From contig CAWCTD010000004.1 in NCBI GenBank assembly GCA_963798455.1, forward strand, positions 248,001 through 312,000: a stretch of 64,000 nucleotides of DNA, given 5' to 3'. Both the position numbers and the translations under genes were made by a program. Source of the stretch: CAWCTD01 sp963798455. Its GTDB lineage: Bacteria; Acidobacteriota; Terriglobia; Bryobacterales; Bryobacteraceae. Shown in pieces: positions 17,255-25,983 of the stretch (position 1 is its first letter; each line of letters begins with the position of its first letter). The notes under the pieces were generated by a model. It saw nothing but the letters and a program-made list of their open reading frames with translations, was not told the origin of the DNA and did not search any database.

Positions 17255-17272
17255 CAGCACGTGCCGTACCGT
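17255..17272 (-). promoter_or_regulatory. Sigma-54-like promoter for the peptidoglycan-binding gene
   Basis: Minus strand ACGGTACGGCACGTGCTG, GG and GC ten bases apart; -24 has CGG rather than TGG. Confidence 0.45.
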
Positions 17273-17346
17273 GGCTTCCCGCCGGATAAAGACTGAATCT
17301 CTACGCGGGATGAAGGCGGGGAGCGACCCAGCACTTTTGATCCGAA

Positions 17347-17378
17347 GCAGTTCCTGCATTCCGTGCGGCAATAGCTGC
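17347..17378. promoter_or_regulatory. Palindromic element between divergent promoters
   Basis: Begins GCAGTTCCTGCATTCCGTGC and ends in CTGC; matches the family consensus GCAG...CTGCAYT...GTGCGG. It lies about 75 bases from the minus-strand -24 and 140 from the plus-strand one. Confidence 0.45.
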
Positions 17379-17516
17379 ATGAGCCGATAGCTCAGGTGGC
17401 GAAGACCGGCTTTGAGGGATTCTCGGCTCTGGCGCTCGGCCGCGTGTCCCTCAAGATGCAGCAAGCACGGCCCTGGAACGAGACGACAGCCGCGTTCTTC
17501 GCGCGGTAGTGTGCCG

Positions 17517-17534
17517 ATGGACCTCGGAATGCTT
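17517..17534 (+). promoter_or_regulatory. Sigma-54-like promoter for the LPxTG-like protein gene
   Basis: ATGGACCTCGGAATGCTT, about 105 bases before the ATG at 17637. Confidence 0.4.
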
Positions 17535-17636
17535 CTCCTTCATCACGTGCGACCAGCCAGCCGAGGTCTGCAGGCATGGTGCCCGACAGAGCGAAGAGCC
17601 GGTCGCACAGATTCTAGAGCAAAGGAGAAGGAGCAG

Positions 17637-18392
17637 ATGAGTTTCTTGAGAACAGTAACAACAACCGTGTTCTGCCTGGCGCTGATGGGCGCAGTATTCT
17701 CACCAGCCGCAAAGGCGGACGCGTGGAACAGGAAAACCGTGATGACTTTCAGCGGGCCTGTGGAGATTCCGGGAGTCCACCTCAAGGGGTGGGGGGTGTT
17801 GCCAGCCGGCACCTATGTGTTCAAGATCCTGGACTCGCAGTCCAACCGCCACATCGTCCAGATCTTCAACAAGGACGAAACGCAGTGTCTACGCCACCAT
17901 CCTGGCCATCCCGAACTATCGCCTCAGGGCGACTGACAAGACCGTAGTTACTTTCCGGGAGCGACCGGCAGGTCAGCCGGAGGCACTCCGGGCATGGTTC
18001 TATCCCGGCAGAAACTGGGGCGAGGAATTCGTCTATCCGAAGGCGAAAGCAGTAGAACTGGCCAAGGCGACCAACACGCCCGTTCTCTACACGACGGCCG
18101 AGATCGCCGCTGGAGGTCGAAGAGCCGATCAAGACGGTGGACGAACCGGTGGTAGTGCAATTGAAGCAGGCGCCCGTTATGGCGATTCAGCCCACGGGAG
18201 AAGAGGTGGAAATCGCCGCGGTGGTCACCCCGCCACCCGCCGAGGAGCTCAAGCCGGATACCGCGCCGACACAGGTCGCAGCGGTGACGCTCCCGCAAAC
18301 AGCGAGTCCGTTGCCGTTGATCGCGCTGCTCGGACTGCTGGCTTTGGGCGGAGCCTGGGCCCTCGGACTGGTGCAAAAGCGCGTCTCTGTAA
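17637..18392 (+). CDS. LPxTG-like anchored surface protein (frameshifted)
   Basis: AAGGAGAAGGAGCAG precedes the ATG. Signal peptide (TVFCLALMGAVFSPAAKA) and then the acidobacterial motif order RKTVMTFSGPVEIPG, LPAGTYVFKILDSQSNRHIV, YATILAIPNYRL and EALRAWFYPGRNWGEEFVYP. The tail is LPQTASPLPLIALLGLLALG followed by a basic end, a sortase-type sorting signal (LPxTA, membrane helix, KR). The frame breaks near 17885 and 18110 and again near the end; the sense continues in the other frames. The sortase gene 1.3 kb downstream is the natural partner. Confidence 0.75.
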
Positions 18393-18478
18393 CGGGCTTG
18401 GTCCACGACACGGCGCGCCTTCTTTCTGGCGCGCCCGCGGCCGGCGGTGGTGTCGCCGCCGAGCCGGGAGGAGAGCAC

Positions 18479-18694
18479 ATGAAAGCTCTGTTTTGGATTG
18501 GAGTCGTGGTGCTGATTCTGGGCATCGTTTCGCTCGTTATGCCGATTCCTCGCAACGAGCGGGAAGGCTTCATGGCCGGTGGCATGTCCTTCGGTGTTGA
18601 AACCCAGCATCAGGAAAAGGTGTCACCTTTTGTGAGTGCGGTGATGATTTTGGGCGGGGTCGGCATGATGGTCGCCGGGAAGATGAGAAGCTAG
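18479..18694 (+). CDS. Small two-helix membrane protein (DUF3185-like)
   Basis: 71 residues from the ATG at 18479 preceded by GGGAGGAGAGCAC. Two helices, ALFWIGVVVLILGIVSLVMP and SPFVSAVMILGGVGMMVAGK, joined by a polar loop. The layout is like short DUF3185-type membrane proteins. Function unknown. It lies between the LPxTG-like and VWA genes, in the same direction. Confidence 0.65.
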   Translation: MKALFWIGVVVLILGIVSLVMPIPRNEREGFMAGGMSFGVETQHQEKVSPFVSAVMILGGVGMMVAGKMRS

Positions 18695-18712
18695 TTAGGA
18701 AAGAGAGCAGCT

Positions 18713-19709
18713 ATGAGGAGGGGGCTATCGCGGGCGGGAGAGCGCGGCGTGGCGAAAGCGATCGCTCTCCCGGCCCTTCTCCTGATTGTCCTGGTGGGCT
18801 ACGCCGGACATCAGGCTCCACCGGCAGGACAAGATCAGGACTCGGGATCTTTCCGAATCTCGGTGGACGTTGCCCTGGTGGTGTTGCACGCTACGGTGAC
18901 CGACCGGCAAGGTGGCTTTGTCTCCGATCTGGGCGAGCAGGATTTTGAGGTTTATGAGGACGGTGTACCGCAACGCATCCGGCTCTTCAAAAACGAAGAT
19001 ATTCCGGTCACCGTGGGACTGGTTGTCGACCACAGCACAACCATGCGGCCGAAACTTGCGGAGGTGACCGCCGCCGCCCGGACCTTCGTGCGGTCCAGCA
19101 ATCGGGAAGACGAAATGTTCGTCGTCAACTTCAACGAGAACGTGTCGCTGGGCCTGCCCGGCACGATCCGATTCACCAATAGCACCGCCGAACTCGAAAA
19201 CGCGATCACGGCCGCACCTACCGGAGGCCAGACGGCTCTTTACGACGCGATCGCCAAGGCGTTAGAGGAATTGCAGGCAGGCAGCCGGGATAAGAAAGTG
19301 CTGATCGTCGTCAGTGATGGCGGTGACAACGCGAGCGCGCACAGCCTGGCCCAGGTCATGAACCTGGCCGCGCAATCCAGCGCCGTCATCTACACCATAG
19401 GCTTATTCGACGAAGAAGATCCAGACCAGAACCCGGGTGTGCTCAAGCGCCTGGCACAGGCGACGGGCGGCGAGGCCTTTTTTCCCGACCAGCTCAGCGA
19501 AGTGGTGGCCATCTGCGAGCGCATCGCCCGGGACATTCGCCATCAATACACGATCGGATATGTTCCCATCAACCTCGACTCGTGACGGTGCTTATCGTGC
19601 CATTCGGGTACTTGCCCGGGCGAAGGGCCACGGCAGACTGTCCGTGCGCACGCGCACCGGCTACATAGCCGGCGGCGAACCACGGCTTGACGAGAAGGGC
19701 GCCAAATGA
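18713..19709 (+). CDS. VWFA-related acidobacterial domain protein (frameshift near the end)
   Basis: Signal/anchor helix (ALPALLLIVLVGYAG) then VALVVLHATVTDRQGGFVSD, LGEQDFEVYEDGVPQRI, the acidobacterial VWFA-related start, and a VWA fold with MIDAS VVDHSTTM, TALYDAIAKAL and VVSDGGDNAS. The frame stops at 19585 just after YTIGYVPINL, but the family ending continues in another frame (DGAYRAIRVLARAKGHGR, LSVRTRTGYIAG) to the stop at 19709, so one base is missing or extra near 19580. Probably a secreted adhesion or scaffold protein. AGGAAAGAGAG lies upstream. Confidence 0.85.
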
Positions 19710-20420
19710 AGCTTGTAGTTGCGGAAAGAACCACTCAGGCGGATTCTGAAGTGGGCCCAGCGTGCGCTCTTTGCCTGCGCCGTCTTGCTTCTGGGCTATT
19801 GCGCGATTCGCCCTGGTGGACTCCTGGATTTTCCAGAGGCGCGAGAGCGGGGATCTCGACCGCCTGCTGCGTGATCAGCGCGCGGCGAGCGAGGGCACGC
19901 CTCAACCGGAGTCCTCCACTTCCCCGAAGGGCGAGCTGCCGCCGCGACGGACGGTCTGATCGGCCGCATTGAGATCCCACGTCTCCTCCTTTCCGCGATC
20001 GTCATCGAGGGGATCGACAAGACCACTCTCCGGCGCGCGGTCGGCCATATTCCCGGCACGGCGCTGCCGGGAGAGCCCGGCAACGTGGGCCTCGCCGGGC
20101 ACCGGGACACATTCTTTCGCCCGCTGAAGGATGTGAGGATCAAGGACGAGATTCAATTCTCGACGCTGAAAGGCGATTTCAAGTACGAAGTCGAGTCGCT
20201 AAGGGTGGTGGAGCCGGACGATGTCGGGGTACTCGCTCCGTCAGGCGAGAACGTGCTGACGCTGGTGACCTGTTACCCTTTCTACTACGTCGGGCCGGCG
20301 CCCAAGCGGTGGATCGTAAGGGCAAGACAGGTGGGTAAGACAATGCAGGCGCTTCGGAGGGCGTCTTTCCCGGGATGGACGTTCGAGACGGAGGCGGCGA
20401 TGATAGGTCGCTGGGAGTGA
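19706..20420 (+). CDS. Class D-type sortase (frameshifted)
   Basis: ATG overlaps the VWA stop. An N-terminal membrane helix (WAQRALFACAVLLLGYCA...VDSWIFQ) and the sortase core follow: IGRIEIPRLLLSAIVIEGID, GHIPGTALPGEPGNVGLAGH with RDTFF (catalytic His), VLTLVTCYPF (catalytic Cys in TLxTC) and PKRWIVRA (catalytic Arg). Frames change near 19800 and 19940. Class D sortases cleave LPxTG/A-type signals; in this diderm-like background the obvious substrate is the LPQTA protein upstream. Membrane-bound, active site outside the cytoplasm. Confidence 0.85.
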
Positions 20421-20846
20421 GCTTGAAACACGGTTCAGTTGTTCCTCCGGCCCGGATTCTCGTCATTGAAGACAACGTGCGGATGTCTTCCTTCTCGAGC
20501 GGGCTCTGAACAAGCAGGATCGGCCGATTTGAACTGATCTCACCTGACCGACGGAGACGACGCCCTCGCCTTCATTCGCAGGGAAGGCGCCTATGCGGAT
20601 GCGGCCATCCCAGACTTGATCCTGGTGGACTTGAACTTGCCCAAGTGTGACGGGCGAAGACATTTTGCGCGAGATCCGACGCTCCAAGCATCTCGCCGGG
20701 GTTCCCGTGTGCGTATGGAGCTCCTCTCAGTCCCGGCGGGACCAGGATCTGCTCACAGAGCTGGGAGTGTTCGATTCATAACCAAGCCTTCAGGGCTGGA
20801 TCAATTCATGGAGATCGGAAAGATCCTAAAGGATCTGCTGGTATAG
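20417..20846 (+). CDS. CheY-like response regulator (frameshifted)
   Basis: GTG start overlaps the sortase stop. Order of a receiver domain: ARILVIEDN, then LLERALNKQ, LTDGDDALAFIRREG, PDLILVDLNLPKCDG (phospho-acceptor Asp), a helix EDILREIRRSKHL read in another frame, PVCVWSSSQS and SITKPSGLDQFMEIGKIL (Lys of the active site). At least three frame breaks (near 20490, 20535, 20655). No output domain. It probably receives phosphate from the kinase encoded next. Confidence 0.7.
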
Positions 20847-20885
20847 CGCCTGTTGGTAAAGTGAGAAAGGCATGGTGGCGCGTAT

Positions 20886-23800
20886 ATGGTAAAGAAGGCC
20901 GCGAAACGCAGGCCAGGCAAGCCAGCAGTTGTTAAGCGGCCCGCCACCGGGGACCGCACAGAAGGCAGCCCGTTCCCAATTGTCGGCATAGGAGCCTCCG
21001 CCGGCGGACTGGAGGCATTCACGGAGTTGCTCAGCCATCTGCCGGACGATACCGGCATGGCATTCGTGCTGATTCAGCACCTCGATCCGAAGCACGAGAG
21101 CCATCTGACGGAGTTGCTTTCCAAAGCTAGCAAAATGCCTGTCTCGGAAGTGAAAGGCGAGACTCGCGCCGAGGCCAATCATGTTTACGTGATTCCGCCG
21201 CGATGCAATTTGGGCATTTCCGATGGAGTCCTTCATACCCCGCCCCGGCCAGACAGGGCCGCAACATGCCGATCGACTCTTTTCTCCGCGCCCTGGCGGC
21301 AGACCGGGGCAGCAAAGCGCTCGGCGTCGTTCTGTCGGGAACCGCATCGGATGGGACGCTCGGCCTCCAGGCGATCAAGGCCGCGGGCGGTATCACCTTC
21401 GCTCAGGAAATGCGAACCGCGAAGTTCGACGGCATGCCGGGAAGCGCCATCGCCGCCGGTGTGGTGGATTTTGTGCTGCCGCCGGCCGGAATCGCGCGGC
21501 AACTGGTGGCCATCGCGCGCGATTCTCGTCTCCCGATCGAGCCTCGGACGGCGACTGAGCAGTCCGGGGAAGCAGAACTGAAGAAGATATTCCGGCTGGT
21601 GCGCAGCGCCACCGGAGTGGATTTCACGCTACTACAAGCACAGCACCCTCCAGCGGCGCATCAAGCGGCGCATGGCCCTCCGCGGATTCGAAGACCTGGA
21701 AGACTACAGCCGGGATCTCGAGCGGAACCGCGAGGAAGCAAAGGCGTTGTGCGAGAGCTTTCTTTATCACCGTCACTGCATTCTTTCGGGAACCAGCGGT
21801 CTTCGAGGAACTGAAGAAGAAGGTGTTCCCCGCTCTGGTTGAGAATAGAGGGCGCGAGGATCCGATCCGGATCTGGGTGCCTGGGTGCGCCACGGGCGAG
21901 GAAGCTTATTCGATCGCCATCTGCTTGATGGAATTCCTGGACGAGGCGGAAGTGAGCCTTCCGTTCGAGATTTTCGCCACCGATATCAGCGAAACGGCGA
22001 TCGAAAAAGCCCGCGCCGGCACATACACGGGCGCCGCGTTGGCCCATGTCTCGCCGCAGCGATTGGCGCGGTTCTTCACCAGAACGGAACGCGGGCACCA
22101 GATCGCGAAGATCATCCGTGACGTATGTGTTTTTGCCAGGCACAACGTGGCGCAGGACCCGCCTTTCTCCAAGCTGGACCTCATCAGTTGCTGTAACGTG
22201 CTGATCTACCTGGGAGCCGTATTACAGCGCAAGGTGTTGTCGATCCTGCATTACGCCCTCAAGCCAACGGGCTTCCTGGTGCTCGGTCCATCGGAAAGCA
22301 TCGGCACGCTTTCCGAGTCATTTCATCAAGTGGAGAAGACCCACAAGATCTATCGCATGCGGCCGGCCGCGGGTACGCCGGCGCCACCCCTAAGCGAAGG
22401 CCGCCGCGCCGAAGGCCGGGTGGATCTCCGGGAGAGAATTGCCGAGGGCCGAGCCGGGCCGGACGTGCAGAGAGAAGCCGACCGGTTGGTGCTGGCCGAA
22501 CATGGCCCCCCCGGCGCCATCATTGACGATGACATGAACATCGTTCAGGTCCGGGGCCGCACAGCTCCGTACCTCGAGCTTTCGCCGGGCGAGCCGACCC
22601 AGAACCTTCTGAAAATGGCGCGCGAAGGCTTAATCGCGGGCCTGGGTAAGGCGATCCGAACTGCCAGACAAAGGAACGCCGTAGCCAAAGAAGACGGCTT
22701 CCGGATCGAAGAGCAGTGGCCAGTTAACAGAGGTCACAATCAAGGTAATCCCGTTCAGAGGCTCGTCCTCTTCCAAGGAACGCTATTTCCTGGTCCTGTT
22801 CGAGGACGCCGAGCCGAACGGCGGCCCGAGCGGCAGACGCACGAAGCCCGCGACACACGACAACGAGGGAAGCGCCCGGCTGCGGCGCGAGCTTGCCGCA
22901 ACCAAAGAGTATCTGCAATCGATCGTCGAAGACAAGGCAACCACCCTGGAGGAGCTCAGGGCAGCGAACGAAGAGGCGCAGGCGGGCAACGAGGAACTGG
23001 AAACCGCGCAGGAAGAGCTGGAATCGGCCAACGAAGAACTGAACACGCTGAACGAAGAGCTGAAGATCAGCAACGTGGAATTCAGCCAGGTCAACCGGGA
23101 TCTGACCAATCTTCTCGAAAGCATCAGCATACCGCTGGTCATGGTTGGGCGAGATCTGCGCATTCGCCGCTTTACGCGCGCCATGGAACCTATGTTGAAT
23201 CTGATCGCCTCCGATGTCGGGCGGTCGATCACCGATCTTCAGCCTCAAATGGAACTGCCCGACCTGCGGCGGTTGCTGTTGGATGCGATGGAGGGCGGCA
23301 ATCGGAAACCGCGCGATGTCCGCGACGCGCACGGCCGCTGGTATTCGCTACGCATCCTCCCGTCCGCGGGGCCGGACGGGAAAATCGACGGCGCCGTGCT
23401 GATGTTGATCGATATCGATGCCGCCAAGCGCGGTCTTGACTTCGCCGAAGCGATTGTAGAAACGGTGCGGGAGCCTCTGGTGATCCTGAACCAGAACCTG
23501 CAGGTCATGAAAGCGAACAGGACGTTCTACGAAACGTTCCAGGCCACGCGGGAGGAGACCGAGGAGCGTCTCATCTACGACCTCGGGAGACGGACAATGG
23601 AATATCCCGAAACTGCGCGAGCTGCTGGAGAACATTCTCCCCGCGCACTCAACGTTCCGGGACTTTGAGGTGACGCACGAATTTGAACATGTCGGACGGA
23701 AAGTGATGCTGCTCAACGCCAGCGAGATCTTCAATCCGAATGCGCAAGCGCGGACGATCCTCCTGGCGATTGAGGACGCAACAGACCGCAAGCAGGCCGA

Positions 23801-24518
23801 GGAAGCACTCCGGACGACCAATGCCGAACTGCAGCATTTTGCCTATGCGCTCACGCACGACTTGCAGGAACCTCTGCGGATGGTGGTGAACTTTACCGAG
23901 CTCCTGGGGCGGGAGTATGCAGGAAAGCTGGGCGAGGAAGCGGACACATTCATCTCCTATTCCGTCGAGGGCGCCCTGAGGATAGAGGCCCTGCTGAAGG
24001 CCCTGCTTGCCTATTGGGAGGTTACCGAGCGGGAACAGGACAGCTTCGCCTCGATCGATTGCGGCGCTGTTCTCGCCAAAGCGCTGTTGAACCTCCAGGC
24101 GGCCATCGCGGAGAGTGGCGCCATCGTAACCTCCGATCCGTTGCCAACCGTGGTAGCCGAAGAGGTTATGCTGATGCAGCTTTTCCAGAACCTCATTTCC
24201 AATTCGATCAAGTACAGAGGCGAGGAAACGCCGAGAATCCATGTCTCGGCGGAGAGAGACGCGGAAGGGTGGCTGTTTGCGGTGCGGGACAACGGAATCG
24301 GTATCGATCCGCAAGACGCCGACCGGGTGTTCGGCATGTTCAAACGCTTGCATGGAAGCGAAATTCCCGGCACCGGCATCGGTCTGGCGCTTTGTAAGAA
24401 GATTGTCGAGCGCCAGGGTGGACGAATCTGGGTGGAATCGGAAGCCGGGCGGGGCGCTACGTTCAAGTTCACAATTCCCGGCGGCCATAGAGAGCCCGGA
24501 CCCCGGCGCGCGGACTGA
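20886..24518 (+). CDS. CheB-CheR-PAS-histidine kinase fusion (several frameshifts)
   Basis: Domains in order: CheB methylesterase (FPIVGIGASAGGLEAFTELL; VLIQHLDPKHES; VVLSGTASDGTLGLQAIKAA), CheR methyltransferase (WVPGCATGEEAYSIAI; FATDISETAIEKARAGTY; FSKLDLISCCNVLIYL), a long coiled coil (EELETAQEELESANEELNTL), PAS-like units, and a kinase with H-box FAYALTHDLQEPLRMVVNF, N-box LISNSIKY, and G-boxes DNGIGID and GTGIGLALCKK. The frame breaks at about 21230, 21640, 21780, 22720 and 23610. In intact form about 1210 residues. Such hybrids signal through methyl-related and phospho-relay steps; partners are the adjacent regulator and kinase. Confidence 0.85.
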
Positions 24519-24520
24519 AA

Positions 24521-25303
24521 ATGGGCAGACTCCGACCAAGACCGCACGGAAGACGAAATCGAGCGCTTGCGCAAGGCGCTCGACGCGGAAACGCGGCGGT
24601 GCCTCGAGGTCCAGAGGCAGTTGGACCGAGCGAACGCGGACTTTGAGGAGTTTGTCTCGATGGCGGCTCACAACCTGCGCGAGTCTCTCCGCGACGTGGC
24701 CTCATTCAGTCAACTGATGGCCGAGACCTATGCCGGCCGCCTCGATTCCGATGCCGGCGTATTCCTCGAGCGCATCCAGGAAGGGGCGGCCAGAATGCAG
24801 TCGCTGCTCACCGACGTGGTGGACTACTGGGCCGCCGGATACTGGCGACCGGCAGCCCTCCCGGACGGACATGGAAGCGGTCCTTCGCCAGGCGCTCCTC
24901 TCGACGGACAAGCAGATCACAGAACGGAGCGCAATCGTTACCCATGACCCTTTGCCGCAGGTGTGCGGAGACTTCCGAAATGCTGACCAAGGTCCTGCAC
25001 CATCTGATTAGAAATGCCATCGAATACTGCGGCACGCCTTCTCCGCGCGTTCACATTTCATCCAGACGGGTGGATCTCGATTGGGTATTCTCCGTCAAGG
25101 ACAACGGTCCTGGTATCGACCCGGCATTCCACGACCGCATCTTCGGCGTGTTTAAGCGCCTGCACGGAAGAGAACACCCCGGGAACGGACTCGGACTCGC
25201 ATTCTGCAAGAAGGCCATCGAGTGGCATGGCGGTCGAATCTGGATGGAATCGACACCCGGGGCGGGATCGACATTCTATTTCACTCTGCCGCCGGCCGAT
25301 TGA
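24521..25303 (+). CDS. Histidine kinase without input domain (frameshifted)
   Basis: A short coiled coil (ERLRKALDAETRRCLEVQRQ) leads to the H-box FVSMAAHNLRESLRDVASFS, then a break near 24840-24940, then the catalytic domain with LIRNAIEY, DNGPGID and GNGLGLAFCKK, ending TPGAGSTFYFTLP. It is a paralogue of the kinase part of the preceding gene (compare FAYALTHDLQEPLR). It begins two bases after that gene. It may be phosphorylated by, or compete with, its larger neighbour. Confidence 0.72.
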
Positions 25304-25341
25304 CGTCCCCCCGGCACCGCTGACGTGTCACGTTTCTGCAT

Positions 25342-25359
25342 TCGGGCACGCACGTGCAC
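25342..25359 (+). promoter_or_regulatory. Sigma-54-like promoter for the YXWGXW gene
   Basis: TCGGGCACGCACGTGCAC, GG and GC ten bases apart; about 37 bases before the ATG. Confidence 0.4.
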
Positions 25360-25395
25360 TGCTAAACCTCGGAGATAAGAAGAGGAGAGCGTGTT

Positions 25396-25689
25396 ATGGT
25401 TTTTAAGCGATTGATCGGATTAGTTTTTGCAGGCGCGCTGGCCTTCAGCGCCGCGGGGGCCGATTTTGTGATTCGCATCGCGCCACCCCGTGCCGTATCC
25501 GAGAGGCGGGCGCCGCGGCCCGGCCGTAACTATGTCTGGGTTTCCGGATACCAGAGTTGGAATGGCAACGGTTACACCTGGACCCCGGGAAGGTGGGAAC
25601 AGCCTCCACGGCCACGTGCCCACTGGGTAGCGCATCGCTACACTCACCAGAAGACTGGCTGGGTATTCGTGGAGGGGCACTGGCGCTAG
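25396..25689 (+). CDS. YXWGXW-repeat secreted protein
   Basis: 97 residues. Signal peptide (LIGLVFAGALAFSAAGA), then repeats of the aromatic type NYVWVSGYQSW, YTWTPGRWEQPP, HWVAHRYTHQ, and WVFVEGHWR, the YXWGXW pattern. AAGAGGAGAGCGTGTT precedes the ATG. Probably periplasmic or outer membrane associated; function unknown. Confidence 0.82.
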   Translation: MVFKRLIGLVFAGALAFSAAGADFVIRIAPPRAVSERRAPRPGRNYVWVSGYQSWNGNGYTWTPGRWEQPPRPRAHWVAHRYTHQKTGWVFVEGHWR

Positions 25690-25983
25690 GTGTCAGGTCC
25701 GCTTCACGCGCAAACTCCACGTGCCGGTAGACGGTGCTGCCGGCATGTGGCCTTCAAATCGGCCGGGGGGTGCTGCAACCGATGTTCACGGTGTCAGCCC
25801 AAGTGGTGGAAGACCCCGGCGTCCCGCTCGGCTCTGCGATGATGCAGCCTGTTTGTCCGAAGGTTCCAGAGTCGGCCCGTTACCTCACGTTGCGTCATAA
25901 CCCCTCTCCCGAACACTAAGCGGCAAGCGCCAGAGCCACGGTGGCGATTCTGGCGCTCACGCGAAGACGTCTCATCCTGCCTG
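25690..25983. other. Intergenic region, nothing recognised
   Basis: Non-coding between convergent genes. A 60-residue frame exists but lacks a ribosome binding site and family resemblance. No strong hairpin seen. Confidence 0.4.

Larger units (their letters stand above)
17196..17636. other. Divergent intergenic regulatory region
   Basis: Holds two divergent sigma-54-like promoters (17255-17272 minus, 17517-17534 plus) and one palindrome (17347-17378) between them. No credible gene. Confidence 0.5.
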
